Origin: Actinomycetota bacterium
GTDB taxonomy: Bacteria > Actinomycetota > Humimicrobiia > Hakubellales > JAMDDV01
Assembly (NCBI GenBank): GCA_023488455.1
Contig: JAMDDV010000001.1
Location: forward strand, 1 to 64,000
DNA: 64,000 bases
Direction: 5' to 3'
Below are positions 33,411 to 42,980 of the stretch, in pieces. Position 1 is the stretch's first letter; every line of letters starts with the position of its first letter. The notes below the pieces were generated by a model, which worked only from the letters and a program-made list of their open reading frames with translations, was not told the origin of the DNA and ran no database searches. A program made the translations under genes and the position numbers.

Positions 33411-34711
33411 GGAGTTCAAAAGAAGGTGTCATCAATCTTGGATTGTTTGGTTACGGGGTAGTCGGTACGGGCGTAGGAAGGCTTTTCCATACCAACAGGA
33501 GCATAATCGAACAACGAGCTAACGCAAAGATAAGAATGAAAAGCGTGGTCATAAAGAATTTGAACAAGAAGCGGGAATATCTTGATCCTTCGGTTCTTAT
33601 CACGAACGATCCCTCGGCGATTCTTGATGATCCCGAGATTGATATTGTTGTTGAGATGATCGGGGGGATCGAGCCAGCAAAGAGTTATATTCTTCAGGCG
33701 ATAGAAGCAGGAAAGAGCATCGTCACTTCCAATAAAGAATTGATGGCAAATCACGGCAAGGCCATTCTTGAGGCGGCAGATGCCAGAGGGGTGGATATCT
33801 TCTTTGAGGCGAGTGTTGGTGGTGGGGTCCCCATAATAAGAGCACTTAAGGAGTCGCTGACCGCAAACTATGTTAGGCGAATTTTCGGCATAGTCAACGG
33901 CACGACGAACTACATACTAACCAAGATGAAAAACGAGGGTATATCGCTTGAGGCAAGTCTTGCTGATGCGCAGCACCTTGGATATGCTGAACTGGATCCA
34001 AGCATGGATGTCGATGGACTCGATGCCTCTGCGAAGTTAGCCATACTTGCATCGATTGCCTTTAACGTACGCGTGGTTCATAAGAACGTCTATGCCGAGG
34101 GCATCCGTGGTGTCTCCGAGCTTGATATCGAATACGCAAAGGACCTCGGTTACACGATAAAGTTGCTGGCGATCGGTGAGAAGAACGATTCGGGCATTGC
34201 GGTTCGTGTACATCCAACGTTGATACCATCAGACCATGTCCTTGCATCCGTGAGTGATGCATACAACGCCATTTTAGTAATCGGGGATGCTTCGGAGGAC
34301 ATAATGTTTTACGGTAAAGGAGCAGGTTCACTGCCAACGGCAAGTGCGGTAGTTGCGGATATCATTGATGTGGTCAGAAACCTTATAATTGGTCGAAGTG
34401 GTAAGATCGGCTGCACGTGCTTCAACATTGAGCAGATAGTTCCGATAGAAGAAGTTTCATCGAAGTTTTACATAGTACTGGATGTTGTTGATAGGGCAGG
34501 TGTGCTTGCACAGATTGCTGACGTTTTTGGTAAGAACGGTGTGAGCATAGAGTCAGTCATACAAAAGCAGAGGTCGGACCGTACTGACCTGGTGTTTGTC
34601 ACTCACAGCACCCCGCATAAAAATCTCAATGCCTCACTGGAGGGTTTAAAGAAGCTGGGTGTTGTTAAGAAGATCATGAACTTCATCAGGGTGGAGGAGC
34701 TTAAAAAGTGA
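33407..34711 (+). CDS. hom: Homoserine dehydrogenase with ACT domain
   Basis: The enzyme reduces aspartate semialdehyde to homoserine, the branch to threonine and methionine. The 434-residue protein has an NAD(P) loop (NLGLFGYGVVGTGVG), the catalytic core (GVPIIRALKESL, NGTTNYILTKM, ELDPSMDVDGLDASAKLAILAS) and a C-terminal ACT domain (FYIVLDVVDRAGVLAQIADVF) for feedback control, probably by threonine. The start is TTG inside the lysA stop. It overlaps thrC by four bases. Confidence 0.96.
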   Translation: MRSSKEGVINLGLFGYGVVGTGVGRLFHTNRSIIEQRANAKIRMKSVVIKNLNKKREYLDPSVLITNDPSAILDDPEIDIVVEMIGGIEPAKSYILQAIEAGKSIVTSNKELMANHGKAILEAADARGVDIFFEASVGGGVPIIRALKESLTANYVRRIFGIVNGTTNYILTKMKNEGISLEASLADAQHLGYAELDPSMDVDGLDASAKLAILASIAFNVRVVHKNVYAEGIRGVSELDIEYAKDLGYTIKLLAIGEKNDSGIAVRVHPTLIPSDHVLASVSDAYNAILVIGDASEDIMFYGKGAGSLPTASAVVADIIDVVRNLIIGRSGKIGCTCFNIEQIVPIEEVSSKFYIVLDVVDRAGVLAQIADVFGKNGVSIESVIQKQRSDRTDLVFVTHSTPHKNLNASLEGLKKLGVVKKIMNFIRVEELKK

Positions 34712-35760
34712 ACACCTGGCGGGGTATAATTGCTGAATATTCGGATTTCTTACCATTTGGTACGGATAAAGATACAGTGACTTTGTTAGAAGGAAATACG
34801 CCGCTCGTCTATTCCATAAACCTGAGCGAAAAGACCGATGCCGCTGTCTATCTTAAATTTGATGGGGCAAATCCTACGGGTTCATTTAAGGACAGGGGGA
34901 TGACAGTTGCGATCACCAAAGCAAGGAAAGATGGTATGAATGCGGTCATCTGTGCTTCGACTGGTAACACTTCGGCTTCTGCTGCAGCCTATGCAGCGCG
35001 ATGTGGGCTGAAATGTTATGTACTGATACCGAGCGGCAAGATCGCCGGGGGCAAGATGGCACAGGTGATTGCGCATGGTGCAAACGTCGTCGCGATAGAA
35101 GGCAACTTTGACCAGGCACTTGAACTGGTGAAGAAGATCTCATCGCAGTACCCGATAGCGCTCGTTAACTCCTTAAATCCGTTTCGAATAGAGGGACAGA
35201 AAACAGCTGCTTTTGAAATATGTGATGTCCTGGGAAGGTCTCCCGATTATCTTTTTATACCTGTTGGGAATGCCGGCAATATAACTTCTTACTGGAAGGG
35301 ATTTAGGGAATACAGGAATGCAAGCAGGATAAAGAGCCTGCCAAAGATGTGCGGTTTTCAGGCTGCTGGTGCAGCACCGATCTATTATGACAGAAAAATT
35401 GATAGTCCCGAGACGGTAGCAACTGCGATAAGGATAGGCAATCCTGCGCGCTGGCAGGAAGCGAAAACAGCGATGGTGGATTCTGGAGGAATGGTTGGAA
35501 TAGTGACAGATGAGGAGATAGTGTCGGCGTATTTCGAGATAGCAGCACGCGATGGAATTTTTGCTGAGCCCGCCTCGGCAGCATCGGTTGCTGGCCTCTT
35601 GAAGATATCAGATGATGGCAGATCGTTGGTCGAGAAAACGGTTGTCTGCGTACTGACCGGTCACGGATTGAAGGATCCTGATGCAGCAGTAAAGTTTGGA
35701 ACGGGTTTTAAAACTGTCAATGCTGAGATATCCAGCGTTCTTTCGGCGATTGGACTTTGA
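34708..35760 (+). CDS. thrC: Threonine synthase
   Basis: ThrC converts O-phosphohomoserine to threonine. The 350-residue PLP enzyme has LKFDGANPTGSFKDRGM with the PLP lysine, ASTGNTSASAAAYAARCG, and the phosphate-binding loop VPVGNAGN-type segment (IPVGNAGNITSYWKG). It is the short, class 2 type. The start is GTG overlapping the hom stop (GTGA). Confidence 0.96.
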   Translation: MNTWRGIIAEYSDFLPFGTDKDTVTLLEGNTPLVYSINLSEKTDAAVYLKFDGANPTGSFKDRGMTVAITKARKDGMNAVICASTGNTSASAAAYAARCGLKCYVLIPSGKIAGGKMAQVIAHGANVVAIEGNFDQALELVKKISSQYPIALVNSLNPFRIEGQKTAAFEICDVLGRSPDYLFIPVGNAGNITSYWKGFREYRNASRIKSLPKMCGFQAAGAAPIYYDRKIDSPETVATAIRIGNPARWQEAKTAMVDSGGMVGIVTDEEIVSAYFEIAARDGIFAEPASAASVAGLLKISDDGRSLVEKTVVCVLTGHGLKDPDAAVKFGTGFKTVNAEISSVLSAIGL

Positions 35761-35761
35761 T

Positions 35762-36661
35762 ATGGAGATCCGCGTACCTGCTTCTTCTGCCAATCTGGGT
35801 CCAGGCTTTGATATTTTGTCGCTTGCACTCAGGCTCTACTGTTTTTTTGAGATAGAAGAGTCAGAAAGCGGCCATGATGACCTTTTCATTGACGGCGAGA
35901 GTGCAATAGAGATAGAAAACAGTAAATCAAATCTTGTGAAGCTATCGTATGAATTTGTTTGCAAGAAGAATTCAATTAAACCCAAACCGCTAAAGATAAA
36001 AATATTTAACCAGATCCCCGTAGGTAAGGGCATGGGGTCGAGCTCGACCGCAATTGTGGCAGGGGTGGTCTATGCCAACGAGACCAATAAGCTTGGCATG
36101 GAGCGCATGGAGGTTGCAGCAATTGCATCTGAGATAGAGGGACATCCTGATAATGTTTCAGCCGCTGTCTTTGGTGGGCTCTGTATTTCGGTGTCTGATT
36201 CCGAATGTCCCTATTATAGCCACACCCATAAGGTTGGCGATGAGGTGACCGTGCTCATGCTTGTTCCTGAGAACTCTCAGAGCACACATGAGGCGAGAAA
36301 GGTGTTGCCGCAGATGATCTCGATGAAAAGTGCCATATTTAATATGTCCCGCACCTCACTTTTTGTGTCAAGTTTTATTAAATGTGAATATTCGTTCTTG
36401 AAACAGCTTATGGAGGACAGGATTCATCAGAAGGCGCGCTATGCGCTCTATCCAAGATCACGTGCCCTCATTGAAGAATTAAAGAAGATTGGGAAGTGCG
36501 CATGTGCGATCAGCGGTGCGGGCCCTGCGATCATCTGCATTCAGATTGATTCGCTTGAGCGCTGTGAAGATGATATATTTGATATAATTAACAAGGCCTT
36601 CGAGGACTTTAAGCTAATCCGCACCAAGGTTGATAATGAGGGATTTAAAATCAAGGGCTAA
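35762..36661 (+). CDS. thrB: Homoserine kinase
   Basis: ThrB phosphorylates homoserine. The 299-residue GHMP kinase shows MEIRVPASSANLGPGFD at the start, GKGMGSSSTAIVAGVVYAN and GHPDNVSAAVFGGLCIS, and the late motif AISGAGPAIICI. The frame stays open 22 codons upstream within thrC, but the GHMP fold starts at ATG 35762, one base after the thrC stop. Confidence 0.96.
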   Translation: MEIRVPASSANLGPGFDILSLALRLYCFFEIEESESGHDDLFIDGESAIEIENSKSNLVKLSYEFVCKKNSIKPKPLKIKIFNQIPVGKGMGSSSTAIVAGVVYANETNKLGMERMEVAAIASEIEGHPDNVSAAVFGGLCISVSDSECPYYSHTHKVGDEVTVLMLVPENSQSTHEARKVLPQMISMKSAIFNMSRTSLFVSSFIKCEYSFLKQLMEDRIHQKARYALYPRSRALIEELKKIGKCACAISGAGPAIICIQIDSLERCEDDIFDIINKAFEDFKLIRTKVDNEGFKIKG

Positions 36662-36666
36662 ATCAG

Positions 36667-37605
36667 ATGAGAAAAGGTGCAAAAATAACCCTGATTACAA
36701 TTAGTGCGATACTGGCTGCCGGGATCATTGGTGGTACCGCGTTTTTTTTCGGCGTCGTATTTACTTTATTTGCAAGAGGCGGCCCAGCATCTTCGTTTTC
36801 AGGGGATAACGTTGCGCTTATAAGGATGGACGGGTTGATATCTTCAAGCGGTGGGGGCAGTCTGTTCTCAGGAGCAGGCACCTCACCCGAGACGATTATC
36901 AACCAGATCCTGACTGCTGATGGTGATTCCTCGGTCAAGGCGATCCTGATCAGGATCAACAGTCCTGGCGGGAGCGCTGCTGCCTCGCAGGAGATGTATC
37001 TGGAGGTTTTAAGGGCGAAAAAGCCAGTAATAGTTTCGGTTGGCGATGTCTGTGCATCTGGTGCCTATTATGTTTCCAGTGCTGCAGACTTTATAATGGC
37101 CAGCCCTTCTTCGCTTGTGGGGAGCATTGGGGTCATCACCGAGATTTCTAACTACGAAGAGCTTTACAAGAAGTTAGGAGTGAAGTTTATAATCATTAAA
37201 CAGGGCAAATACAAGGACCTCGGTGACCCAGGTAGAGAACCCACGGCAGAGGAGATTGAGATGCTAAAAGAGCAGGGTGAGAAGGTTTACGACAGGTTTA
37301 TCAAGGACGTCGCCTCTGGTCGAAATATCGATGAGGCCAGTGTCAGGGAGATGGCAACGGGGATGGTATTTCTCGGGCAGGATGCCCTTGATATGGGGCT
37401 TATAGATGGGATAGGGAATTATGAAGATGCGGTGATGAAGGCTGCAGAGCTCGGGGGGATAAAGGGCAGGCCGAATGTCATAGACTACTCGATGCCAGAT
37501 ATCTGGGATGTTTTGTCAGGAAGGGCATTTGTAAAATCGCTGACGGATGCGGTTCTTGAAAGTATTTCGCTTTCACCGGTTTACGGAGGACAGTCCATAA
37601 GATGA
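36667..37605 (+). CDS. sppA: Signal peptide peptidase SppA (S49)
   Basis: The 312-residue membrane-anchored serine protease clears cleaved signal peptides. An N-terminal helix (about 7-30) is followed by the S49 core, with the nucleophile Ser in GDVCASGAYYVSSA and the general-base Lys in FIIIKQGKYKDLGDP. It is the short, bacillar/actinobacterial type with one catalytic domain. It overlaps the phosphoesterase gene by four bases and lies five bases after thrB. Confidence 0.92.
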   Translation: MRKGAKITLITISAILAAGIIGGTAFFFGVVFTLFARGGPASSFSGDNVALIRMDGLISSSGGGSLFSGAGTSPETIINQILTADGDSSVKAILIRINSPGGSAAASQEMYLEVLRAKKPVIVSVGDVCASGAYYVSSAADFIMASPSSLVGSIGVITEISNYEELYKKLGVKFIIIKQGKYKDLGDPGREPTAEEIEMLKEQGEKVYDRFIKDVASGRNIDEASVREMATGMVFLGQDALDMGLIDGIGNYEDAVMKAAELGGIKGRPNVIDYSMPDIWDVLSGRAFVKSLTDAVLESISLSPVYGGQSIR

Positions 37606-38411
37606 GTTATGAGAATAACGAAAAACCAATCATCATAGCGCAGATATCGGATATACATGTCGGTTCAGTTCACTTTGTCCCCGATCTTTTAAACCGTGCG
37701 ATTGTTGAAGTAAATGAGCTTAAACCAGATCTCGTCGTGATTACAGGTGACCTTACGACCGATGGCTACAGGAAGGAATACACTTTTGTTTTAAAGTACC
37801 TGGAGCAGATTAAATGCAAGAACAGGATAATCGTTCCAGGCAATCACGATAGCCGGAATGTGGGATATCTGCATTTTGAGGAGTTTTTTGGTGAGCGCAA
37901 TAAAGTTCTGTATCTTAATGGACTGACCATTGTGGGTGCTGATTCTAGCGAACCCGATCTTGATAATGGTCAGATAGGACGTGAGAACTATAACTGGATA
38001 GAGGAGCGTTTTGCGGAAGGTAACGGCATTAAGATATTCGCATTGCACCATCATCTTCTTCCAGTACCTGGAACTGGCCGTGAACGCAATATCGTTAACG
38101 ATGCCGGGGATGTGCTGGAACGACTCATTGACTCCAAGGTAAATATAGTATTATGTGGTCATAAACACGTGCCCTATACGTGGCGTTTTGAAAACATGCT
38201 TTTTGTAAATGCTGGTACCGTGTCCACCACCAGGCTTCGCGGTAATACCAGACCATGTTACAATGTCATCACCATCACTGAGGAATCGATAAAAATAATC
38301 AGAAGGTATCCATTTGGTGAGGTGGTCCCCATTCTCGATATATTGAGAGGTTACCTTGAGAGCATTGTTCCAACTATAAATATCGATAAAGAGCTATCCC
38401 GCGAGGAGTGA
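37602..38411 (+). CDS. Calcineurin-like metallophosphoesterase
   Basis: The 269-residue cytoplasmic protein has the full metallophosphoesterase metal site: QISDIHVGS, VITGDLTTDG, VPGNHDSRN, ALHHHLLPV and LCGHKHVPY. It resembles the cAMP/3'-phosphodiesterase-like group (CpdA/MPPE). Its operon position, directly before cDPG synthetase (four-base overlap), hints at a role with phosphorylated small molecules, but the substrate is not known. Confidence 0.85.
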   Translation: MSYENNEKPIIIAQISDIHVGSVHFVPDLLNRAIVEVNELKPDLVVITGDLTTDGYRKEYTFVLKYLEQIKCKNRIIVPGNHDSRNVGYLHFEEFFGERNKVLYLNGLTIVGADSSEPDLDNGQIGRENYNWIEERFAEGNGIKIFALHHHLLPVPGTGRERNIVNDAGDVLERLIDSKVNIVLCGHKHVPYTWRFENMLFVNAGTVSTTRLRGNTRPCYNVITITEESIKIIRRYPFGEVVPILDILRGYLESIVPTINIDKELSREE

Positions 38412-39757
38412 GCAAGATAAAAAGGATAGTTGCCCTGGTTGACGGGGAACATTATCCACCTGTCATCAAGTCCGCTTTAAAAAAGATAGAAGAAGAAAAT
38501 CCTGATGATGAGATCGTCAGTCTGATATTTGTGGGTGGGATTGAAAAGATAGCTTCCAGTTATCCAGAGGAGCTGGCAGGTTATCCAGTCAAGATTACCT
38601 CAAATCTGTCAAGTGACCTAATGGAGTTGCTGGAGGCACTTGACGCCGATGTCGCGATTGATTTGAGTGATGAGCCGGTGCTTGGCTATTCGGAACGGAT
38701 GCAAATTGCATCCTCATGTCTGAGGCAGGGGGTTCTCTACAGAGGAGCTGACTTTTATTTTGAGCCGATCAGGTTTGAAGATGTTTCAAAAAAGCCCTCG
38801 ATTTCGATAGTGGGAACAGGAAAGCGCGTTGGGAAGACGGCTGTGAGTGCTTATACTGCGAGGGCTTACAAAAATTTGGGCATCAGAGTTTGTGTGGTTG
38901 CCATGGGAAGGGGTGGACCACAGGAACCCCAGCTGGTTGAGGGTGATCTGGTCAGCATCGATGGGGAGTATCTGCTCAGGCTTTCAAGAAGTGGCCTGCA
39001 TGCATCTTCCGATTATCTTGAGGATGCGCTTGTGAGCAGAGTTAAAACAGTAGGCTGCTGGCGCTGTGGGGGAGGAATGGCAGGTGCCCCGTTTGTCTCC
39101 AACGTAGTTGATGGTGTGAGGCTCGCAGATAAACAGGATGTTGATTTTTTGATATTTGAGGGTTCTGGCTCATGTATTCCTCCAGTTAGGTCGAGAGCTA
39201 CGATGTGCGTCATAAGTGCTTTGCAAAATCCGCAATATGTACTTGGTTATCTTGGGCCATATAGACTATTGATTTCTGATGCGGTCGTGGTTACAATGTG
39301 TGAGGATGAGATAATATCAAGAAAAGATCTTTCTGATCTGTGCCACGGGATAAAGAAGGTTTCTTCGAGCTTAAAAATCACACATACAATATTTAGACCA
39401 GCTCCACTGGAACCAATATCTGGTAAGAGCATAGTATATGTCACCACAGCAGTTCCTAGCGCAAACAGAGTGCTGGCGGAGTACCTGGAAGTAAACTATG
39501 GATGTAAAGTGATTTTCATTAGCAACAACCTTTCAAACAGGCCCAGGTTAAAAGAAGACCTATTGCACAGTATCATGGATTGTGACCTGATCCTGACGGA
39601 GCTAAAAGCTGCAGCAGTGGATGTTGTGACGGAGGAAGCAGTGGCCAACGGAAAGGAAGTAGTCTATTGCGACAACATCCCCGTATCGATTTCAGGCGAT
39701 GTCGATATGGACGGTCTTGTTCATTATTTGCATGATCTAGCTTTGAGCAGAGCGTGA
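38408..39757 (+). CDS. Cyclic 2,3-diphosphoglycerate synthetase
   Basis: This 449-residue protein matches the cyclic 2,3-diphosphoglycerate synthetase family, which closes the ring of 2,3-bisphosphoglycerate using ATP to form cDPG, a thermoprotectant and osmolyte best known in Methanothermus and relatives. The nucleotide-binding region SIVGTGKRVGKTAVSAYTAR (about residues 136-155) and CVVAMGRGGPQEPQLVEGD are the characteristic motifs. The start is GTG overlapping the previous gene. The 2-phosphoglycerate kinase gene follows after one base, giving the complete two-step pathway. Confidence 0.88.
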   Translation: MSKIKRIVALVDGEHYPPVIKSALKKIEEENPDDEIVSLIFVGGIEKIASSYPEELAGYPVKITSNLSSDLMELLEALDADVAIDLSDEPVLGYSERMQIASSCLRQGVLYRGADFYFEPIRFEDVSKKPSISIVGTGKRVGKTAVSAYTARAYKNLGIRVCVVAMGRGGPQEPQLVEGDLVSIDGEYLLRLSRSGLHASSDYLEDALVSRVKTVGCWRCGGGMAGAPFVSNVVDGVRLADKQDVDFLIFEGSGSCIPPVRSRATMCVISALQNPQYVLGYLGPYRLLISDAVVVTMCEDEIISRKDLSDLCHGIKKVSSSLKITHTIFRPAPLEPISGKSIVYVTTAVPSANRVLAEYLEVNYGCKVIFISNNLSNRPRLKEDLLHSIMDCDLILTELKAAAVDVVTEEAVANGKEVVYCDNIPVSISGDVDMDGLVHYLHDLALSRA

Positions 39758-39758
39758 A

Positions 39759-40721
39759 GTGAGTAGCGAAAAGAGCATAAACAGGGAAAATAGCTATATA
39801 GTCATAAGCGACAAGGTGCCAGGGTTGCCTTTCTCAAAGGGGATAATGGCACCGTCCATCATGGCGACCGGGATGTCACCTGAGGTTGCTTACAACATTG
39901 CAGCTTTAATAGAGGATCACCTCAGGAAAGATGGCATAACTTCGATTACCGTAAAGCGACTGAGAGAGGTAACCTTTAATGTTCTGAGGGAACGCCTGGG
40001 TGAGGATATAGCCGAGCGCTACATGCGCTGGCAGTCGCTGGGTAATATAGGGAAACCACTGATTATACTAATCGGGGGTGCGACTGGTGTGGGTAAATCA
40101 ACCATTGCTGCCCAGCTTTCAAACCGGTTGAACATTACCAGGATAATACCAACTGATGCGATACGTGAGGTTATGCGCGCAAGCGTTTCTCCCAAGCTGA
40201 TACCGCCGCTTCGTGGCTCCTGTTATAATGCATGGCAGAATTTGAATTATCCGTTGCCGCCTGGTGATCCGGTGATCCTTGGTTATCGAGAGCAGACTCA
40301 GGCTGTAGTCGTTGGCGTGGAAGCAGTTATAAACAGGGCAATCGAGGAAGGAACGAATGTGATCATCGAAGGTGCGCATATTGCCCCAGGGTACATGGAT
40401 ATTGCTGAGTTCTCCAGGGCGATAGTTATCCAGATGATAATACAGGTTAAGGACCTTCAGATGCACAAGGATCATTTTCTGATAAGGGATATTGCTACGC
40501 GTGGATCAAGGCCCTATTTAAAATACATCGAGAATATGGACAATATAAGAAAGATTCAGGATTATCTTATCGAGTTAGCTGCAAAACACAGCGTAAGGAT
40601 GATCGACAGTTATAACCTCGATGACACCGTGCTTGAGGTGCTGGATCTCATAAACGAGAAATTGAAACAGGAATTTGTTGAATTTAACCGGCAATCAAAG
40701 GTAGTAACTTTGAAAGGATAG
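39759..40721 (+). CDS. 2-Phosphoglycerate kinase
   Basis: The 320-residue protein phosphorylates 2-phosphoglycerate to 2,3-bisphosphoglycerate, the substrate of cDPG synthetase. An ATP-cone-like N-terminal domain (about 20-90: KGIMAPSIMATGMSPEVAY, VKRLREVTFNVLRERLGE) precedes the P-loop kinase domain with GGATGVGKSTIAAQL and PTDAIREVMRA. This two-domain form is that of archaeal and bacterial PGK2. The start is GTG one base after the synthetase stop. It is followed by rho after 21 bases. Confidence 0.88.
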   Translation: MSSEKSINRENSYIVISDKVPGLPFSKGIMAPSIMATGMSPEVAYNIAALIEDHLRKDGITSITVKRLREVTFNVLRERLGEDIAERYMRWQSLGNIGKPLIILIGGATGVGKSTIAAQLSNRLNITRIIPTDAIREVMRASVSPKLIPPLRGSCYNAWQNLNYPLPPGDPVILGYREQTQAVVVGVEAVINRAIEEGTNVIIEGAHIAPGYMDIAEFSRAIVIQMIIQVKDLQMHKDHFLIRDIATRGSRPYLKYIENMDNIRKIQDYLIELAAKHSVRMIDSYNLDDTVLEVLDLINEKLKQEFVEFNRQSKVVTLKG

Positions 40722-40742
40722 AAAACAGGAAGGTGAATTGTA

Positions 40743-42011
40743 TTGGAGAAAGTCTTAGAATTAAATGAGCTTGAAGATATGCTGCTGCCAGATCTTCAGG
40801 CACACGCAAGGGAACTGGGTGTAACCAACGTTTTAAAGCTCAAAAAACATGACCTCATAATGGAGATAATAAAACACCAGACGGAAAGCGATGGTCTCCT
40901 CTTCAGGCGAGGCATACTTGACATATTGAACGAGGGTTACGGTTTTCTTCGCACTGACGGCTATCTACCGTCTGATGGCGACATCTACGTTTCGCAGTCT
41001 CAGATAAGGAAGTTCCACCTCCGTCAGGGAGATATGATTGCTGGCCAGGTCAGGCCACCAAAGGAGAGCGAGAAATATCACGCTCTATTGAAGATAGAGG
41101 CGGTCAACAACGATTCGCCTGAGGATGCGCGCAACAGGGAATATTTTGATTCGCTCACGCCGCTTTACCCGATGGAGCGGCTTCGTCTTGAGACTGCCCC
41201 TGACATTATATCAACTAGGATAATAGACCTGATCGCACCCATCGGGAAGGGGCAGAGGGGATTGATAGTCTCTCCTCCAAAAGCAGGTAAGACCACTATA
41301 TTAAAAGAACTTGCCAATGCGGTCACCACAAATAACCCCGAAATTGTCTTGATGGTTCTGCTTGTTGATGAGCGCCCCGAGGAGGTCACCGATATGGAGC
41401 GCTCGGTAAAGGGAGAGGTGATCAGCTCGACATTTGATCAGCCTTCGGATAACCACATTCAGGTAGCGGAGCTCGTGCTGGAACGGGCGAAGAGGCTCGT
41501 TGAACAGGGTCACGATGTGGTAATTCTTCTTGACTCTGTCACAAGGCTTGCGAGGGCATATAACCTCTCTACCCCTGCAAGCGGAAGAATACTCTCTGGA
41601 GGAGTTGACTCCACTGCACTTTTCCCACCCAAGCGGTTTTTCGGCGCTGCCCGCAATATAGAGGATGGAGGAAGCCTCACCATCCTGGCGACAGCACTAG
41701 TCGATACGGGAAGCCGAATGGATGAGGTCATATTTGAGGAATTTAAGGGCACCGGCAATATGGAGATTCACCTCGATAGAAAACTGGCGGATAAGCGGAT
41801 ATTTCCTGCAATAGATATTGAGAAGTCTGGGACGAGAAAAGAAGAGCTGCTAATGCCGTCTGAGGAGGCAGCTATGGTATGGAAGTTAAGAAGAGTGCTG
41901 CATGCACTTGATCCATCCGAGGCCATCGAACTGCTTATTGACAAGATCAAGAAGACTCGAAAGAATAGAGATTTCCTCGAAGAGGTAAAGAATTTCAAGA
42001 GCCCTGACTGA
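40743..42011 (+). CDS. rho: Transcription termination factor Rho
   Basis: The 422-residue Rho is an RNA-dependent ATPase helicase that ends transcription. It has the N-terminal Rho_N SAP-like helices, the CSD RNA-binding domain ([14 protein letters not shown]), the Walker [14 protein letters not shown], Walker [17 protein letters not shown] and the Q/R loops. It lacks the long Asp/Arg-rich insertion of many actinobacterial Rho proteins. The start is TTG with AGGAAGGTG upstream. Confidence 0.97.
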   Translation: MEKVLELNELEDMLLPDLQAHARELGVTNVLKLKKHDLIMEIIKHQTESDGLLFRRGILDILNEGYGFLRTDGYLPSDGDIYVSQSQIRKFHLRQGDMIAGQVRPPKESEKYHALLKIEAVNNDSPEDARNREYFDSLTPLYPMERLRLETAPDIISTRIIDLIAPIGKGQRGLIVSPPKAGKTTILKELANAVTTNNPEIVLMVLLVDERPEEVTDMERSVKGEVISSTFDQPSDNHIQVAELVLERAKRLVEQGHDVVILLDSVTRLARAYNLSTPASGRILSGGVDSTALFPPKRFFGAARNIEDGGSLTILATALVDTGSRMDEVIFEEFKGTGNMEIHLDRKLADKRIFPAIDIEKSGTRKEELLMPSEEAAMVWKLRRVLHALDPSEAIELLIDKIKKTRKNRDFLEEVKNFKSPD

Positions 42012-42040
42012 TTGTCAAATAAACTTATTTGTGTTAAATT
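42012..42040 (+). promoter_or_regulatory. Putative promoter of rpmE
   Basis: TTGTCA (42012-42017), a 17-base spacer and TAAATT (42035-42040) begin right after the rho stop codon, about 40 bases before the rpmE start. Confidence 0.55.
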
Positions 42041-42081
42041 GCCTTTTTGCTTTTAAGATATTATCTGGAGGATCTTCATAA

Positions 42082-42291
42082 ATGAAGGAAGGAATACATC
42101 CTGATTATCAGGAATGCACAGTTATATGTTCGTGCGGGAATACGTTTAAGACAAGATCTACCAAGAAGGAATTGAAGGTGGAGATCTGTTCAAAGTGCCA
42201 TCCGTTTTTCACCGGTAAACAAAAGCTTGTTGATACGGGTGGAAGGGTAGAGAGATTTGAAAAGAGGTATGCCGCTGGCAAAATAAAATGA
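42082..42291 (+). CDS. rpmE: Ribosomal protein L31 (zinc-binding form)
   Basis: The 69-residue protein is ribosomal L31 of the C+ type: Cys16 and Cys18 in CSCGN with Cys36 and Cys39 in [13 protein letters not shown] form the zinc site. The start has GGAGGATC upstream. It overlaps thyX by four bases. Confidence 0.97.
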   Translation: MKEGIHPDYQECTVICSCGNTFKTRSTKKELKVEICSKCHPFFTGKQKLVDTGGRVERFEKRYAAGKIK

Positions 42292-42980
42292 TGCGTGTAT
42301 CGCTTTTGGCGCATACTCCTGAACCCGAGAGGTTCATCGCTTCAGCGGCGAGGCTCTGTTATTCCTCATCCGGTATTTCCGAATTAACCTCAAATTTGTC
42401 TGATGAAGATATAAGGCGGATTTTAAAGAAGATAATGACATCCAGGCATTACAGCGCACTGGAACATGCATCATTCACTTTTGGAATAGAGGGCATCTCC
42501 CGTGCGTGTTCTCATCAGTTAGTCCGCCATCGGATTGCATCTTACAACCAGCAGTCCCAGCGTTACGTAAAGTACACATCTGATGTAGAGTGCGTTATCC
42601 CAAACAGCATGATAAAAGATGAAGAAGCCAGGAAGATCTTTCTGGACGTCTGGGATGCGGCTATTGGCGCATATAATGAACTCGTATCCATGGGTATATC
42701 TCAGGAGGATGCACGTTACGTTCTTCCTAATGCATCGCCTACTAAGATAATTGTGACGATGAACGCGCGTGAACTGCTTCATTTTTTTGAACTCAGGACC
42801 TGCCAGCGGGCGCAGTGGGAGATAAGGAGATTGGCCAAGAAGATGCTTTTACTGGTGAGGGAGATATGCCCTACTATTTTTGTTGATAGCGGTCCCTCCT
42901 GTTTCAGAGGACCGTGCATGGAGGGTGAGATGCGCTGCGATGCGCCGCCCAAGAGGGAGACGTTTTTCAGAGATGAATAA
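42288..42980 (+). CDS. thyX: Flavin-dependent thymidylate synthase
   Basis: ThyX makes dTMP from dUMP with FAD and NADPH and methylene-THF. The 230-residue protein carries the signature [14 protein letters not shown] and [20 protein letters not shown]. The C-terminus has extra Cys residues ([20 protein letters not shown]). ThyX fits a low-oxygen, low-folate-demand life. It starts ATGATG, overlapping rpmE, and overlaps the next gene by eight bases. Confidence 0.96.
   Translation: MMRVSLLAHTPEPERFIASAARLCYSSSGISELTSNLSDEDIRRILKKIMTSRHYSALEHASFTFGIEGISRACSHQLVRHRIASYNQQSQRYVKYTSDVECVIPNSMIKDEEARKIFLDVWDAAIGAYNELVSMGISQEDARYVLPNASPTKIIVTMNARELLHFFELRTCQRAQWEIRRLAKKMLLLVREICPTIFVDSGPSCFRGPCMEGEMRCDAPPKRETFFRDE

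Noticed and set aside
42880..42972. N-terminal extension of the DUF1385 protein
   Set aside because: This part is thyX read in another frame; the conserved domain begins after ATG 42973.
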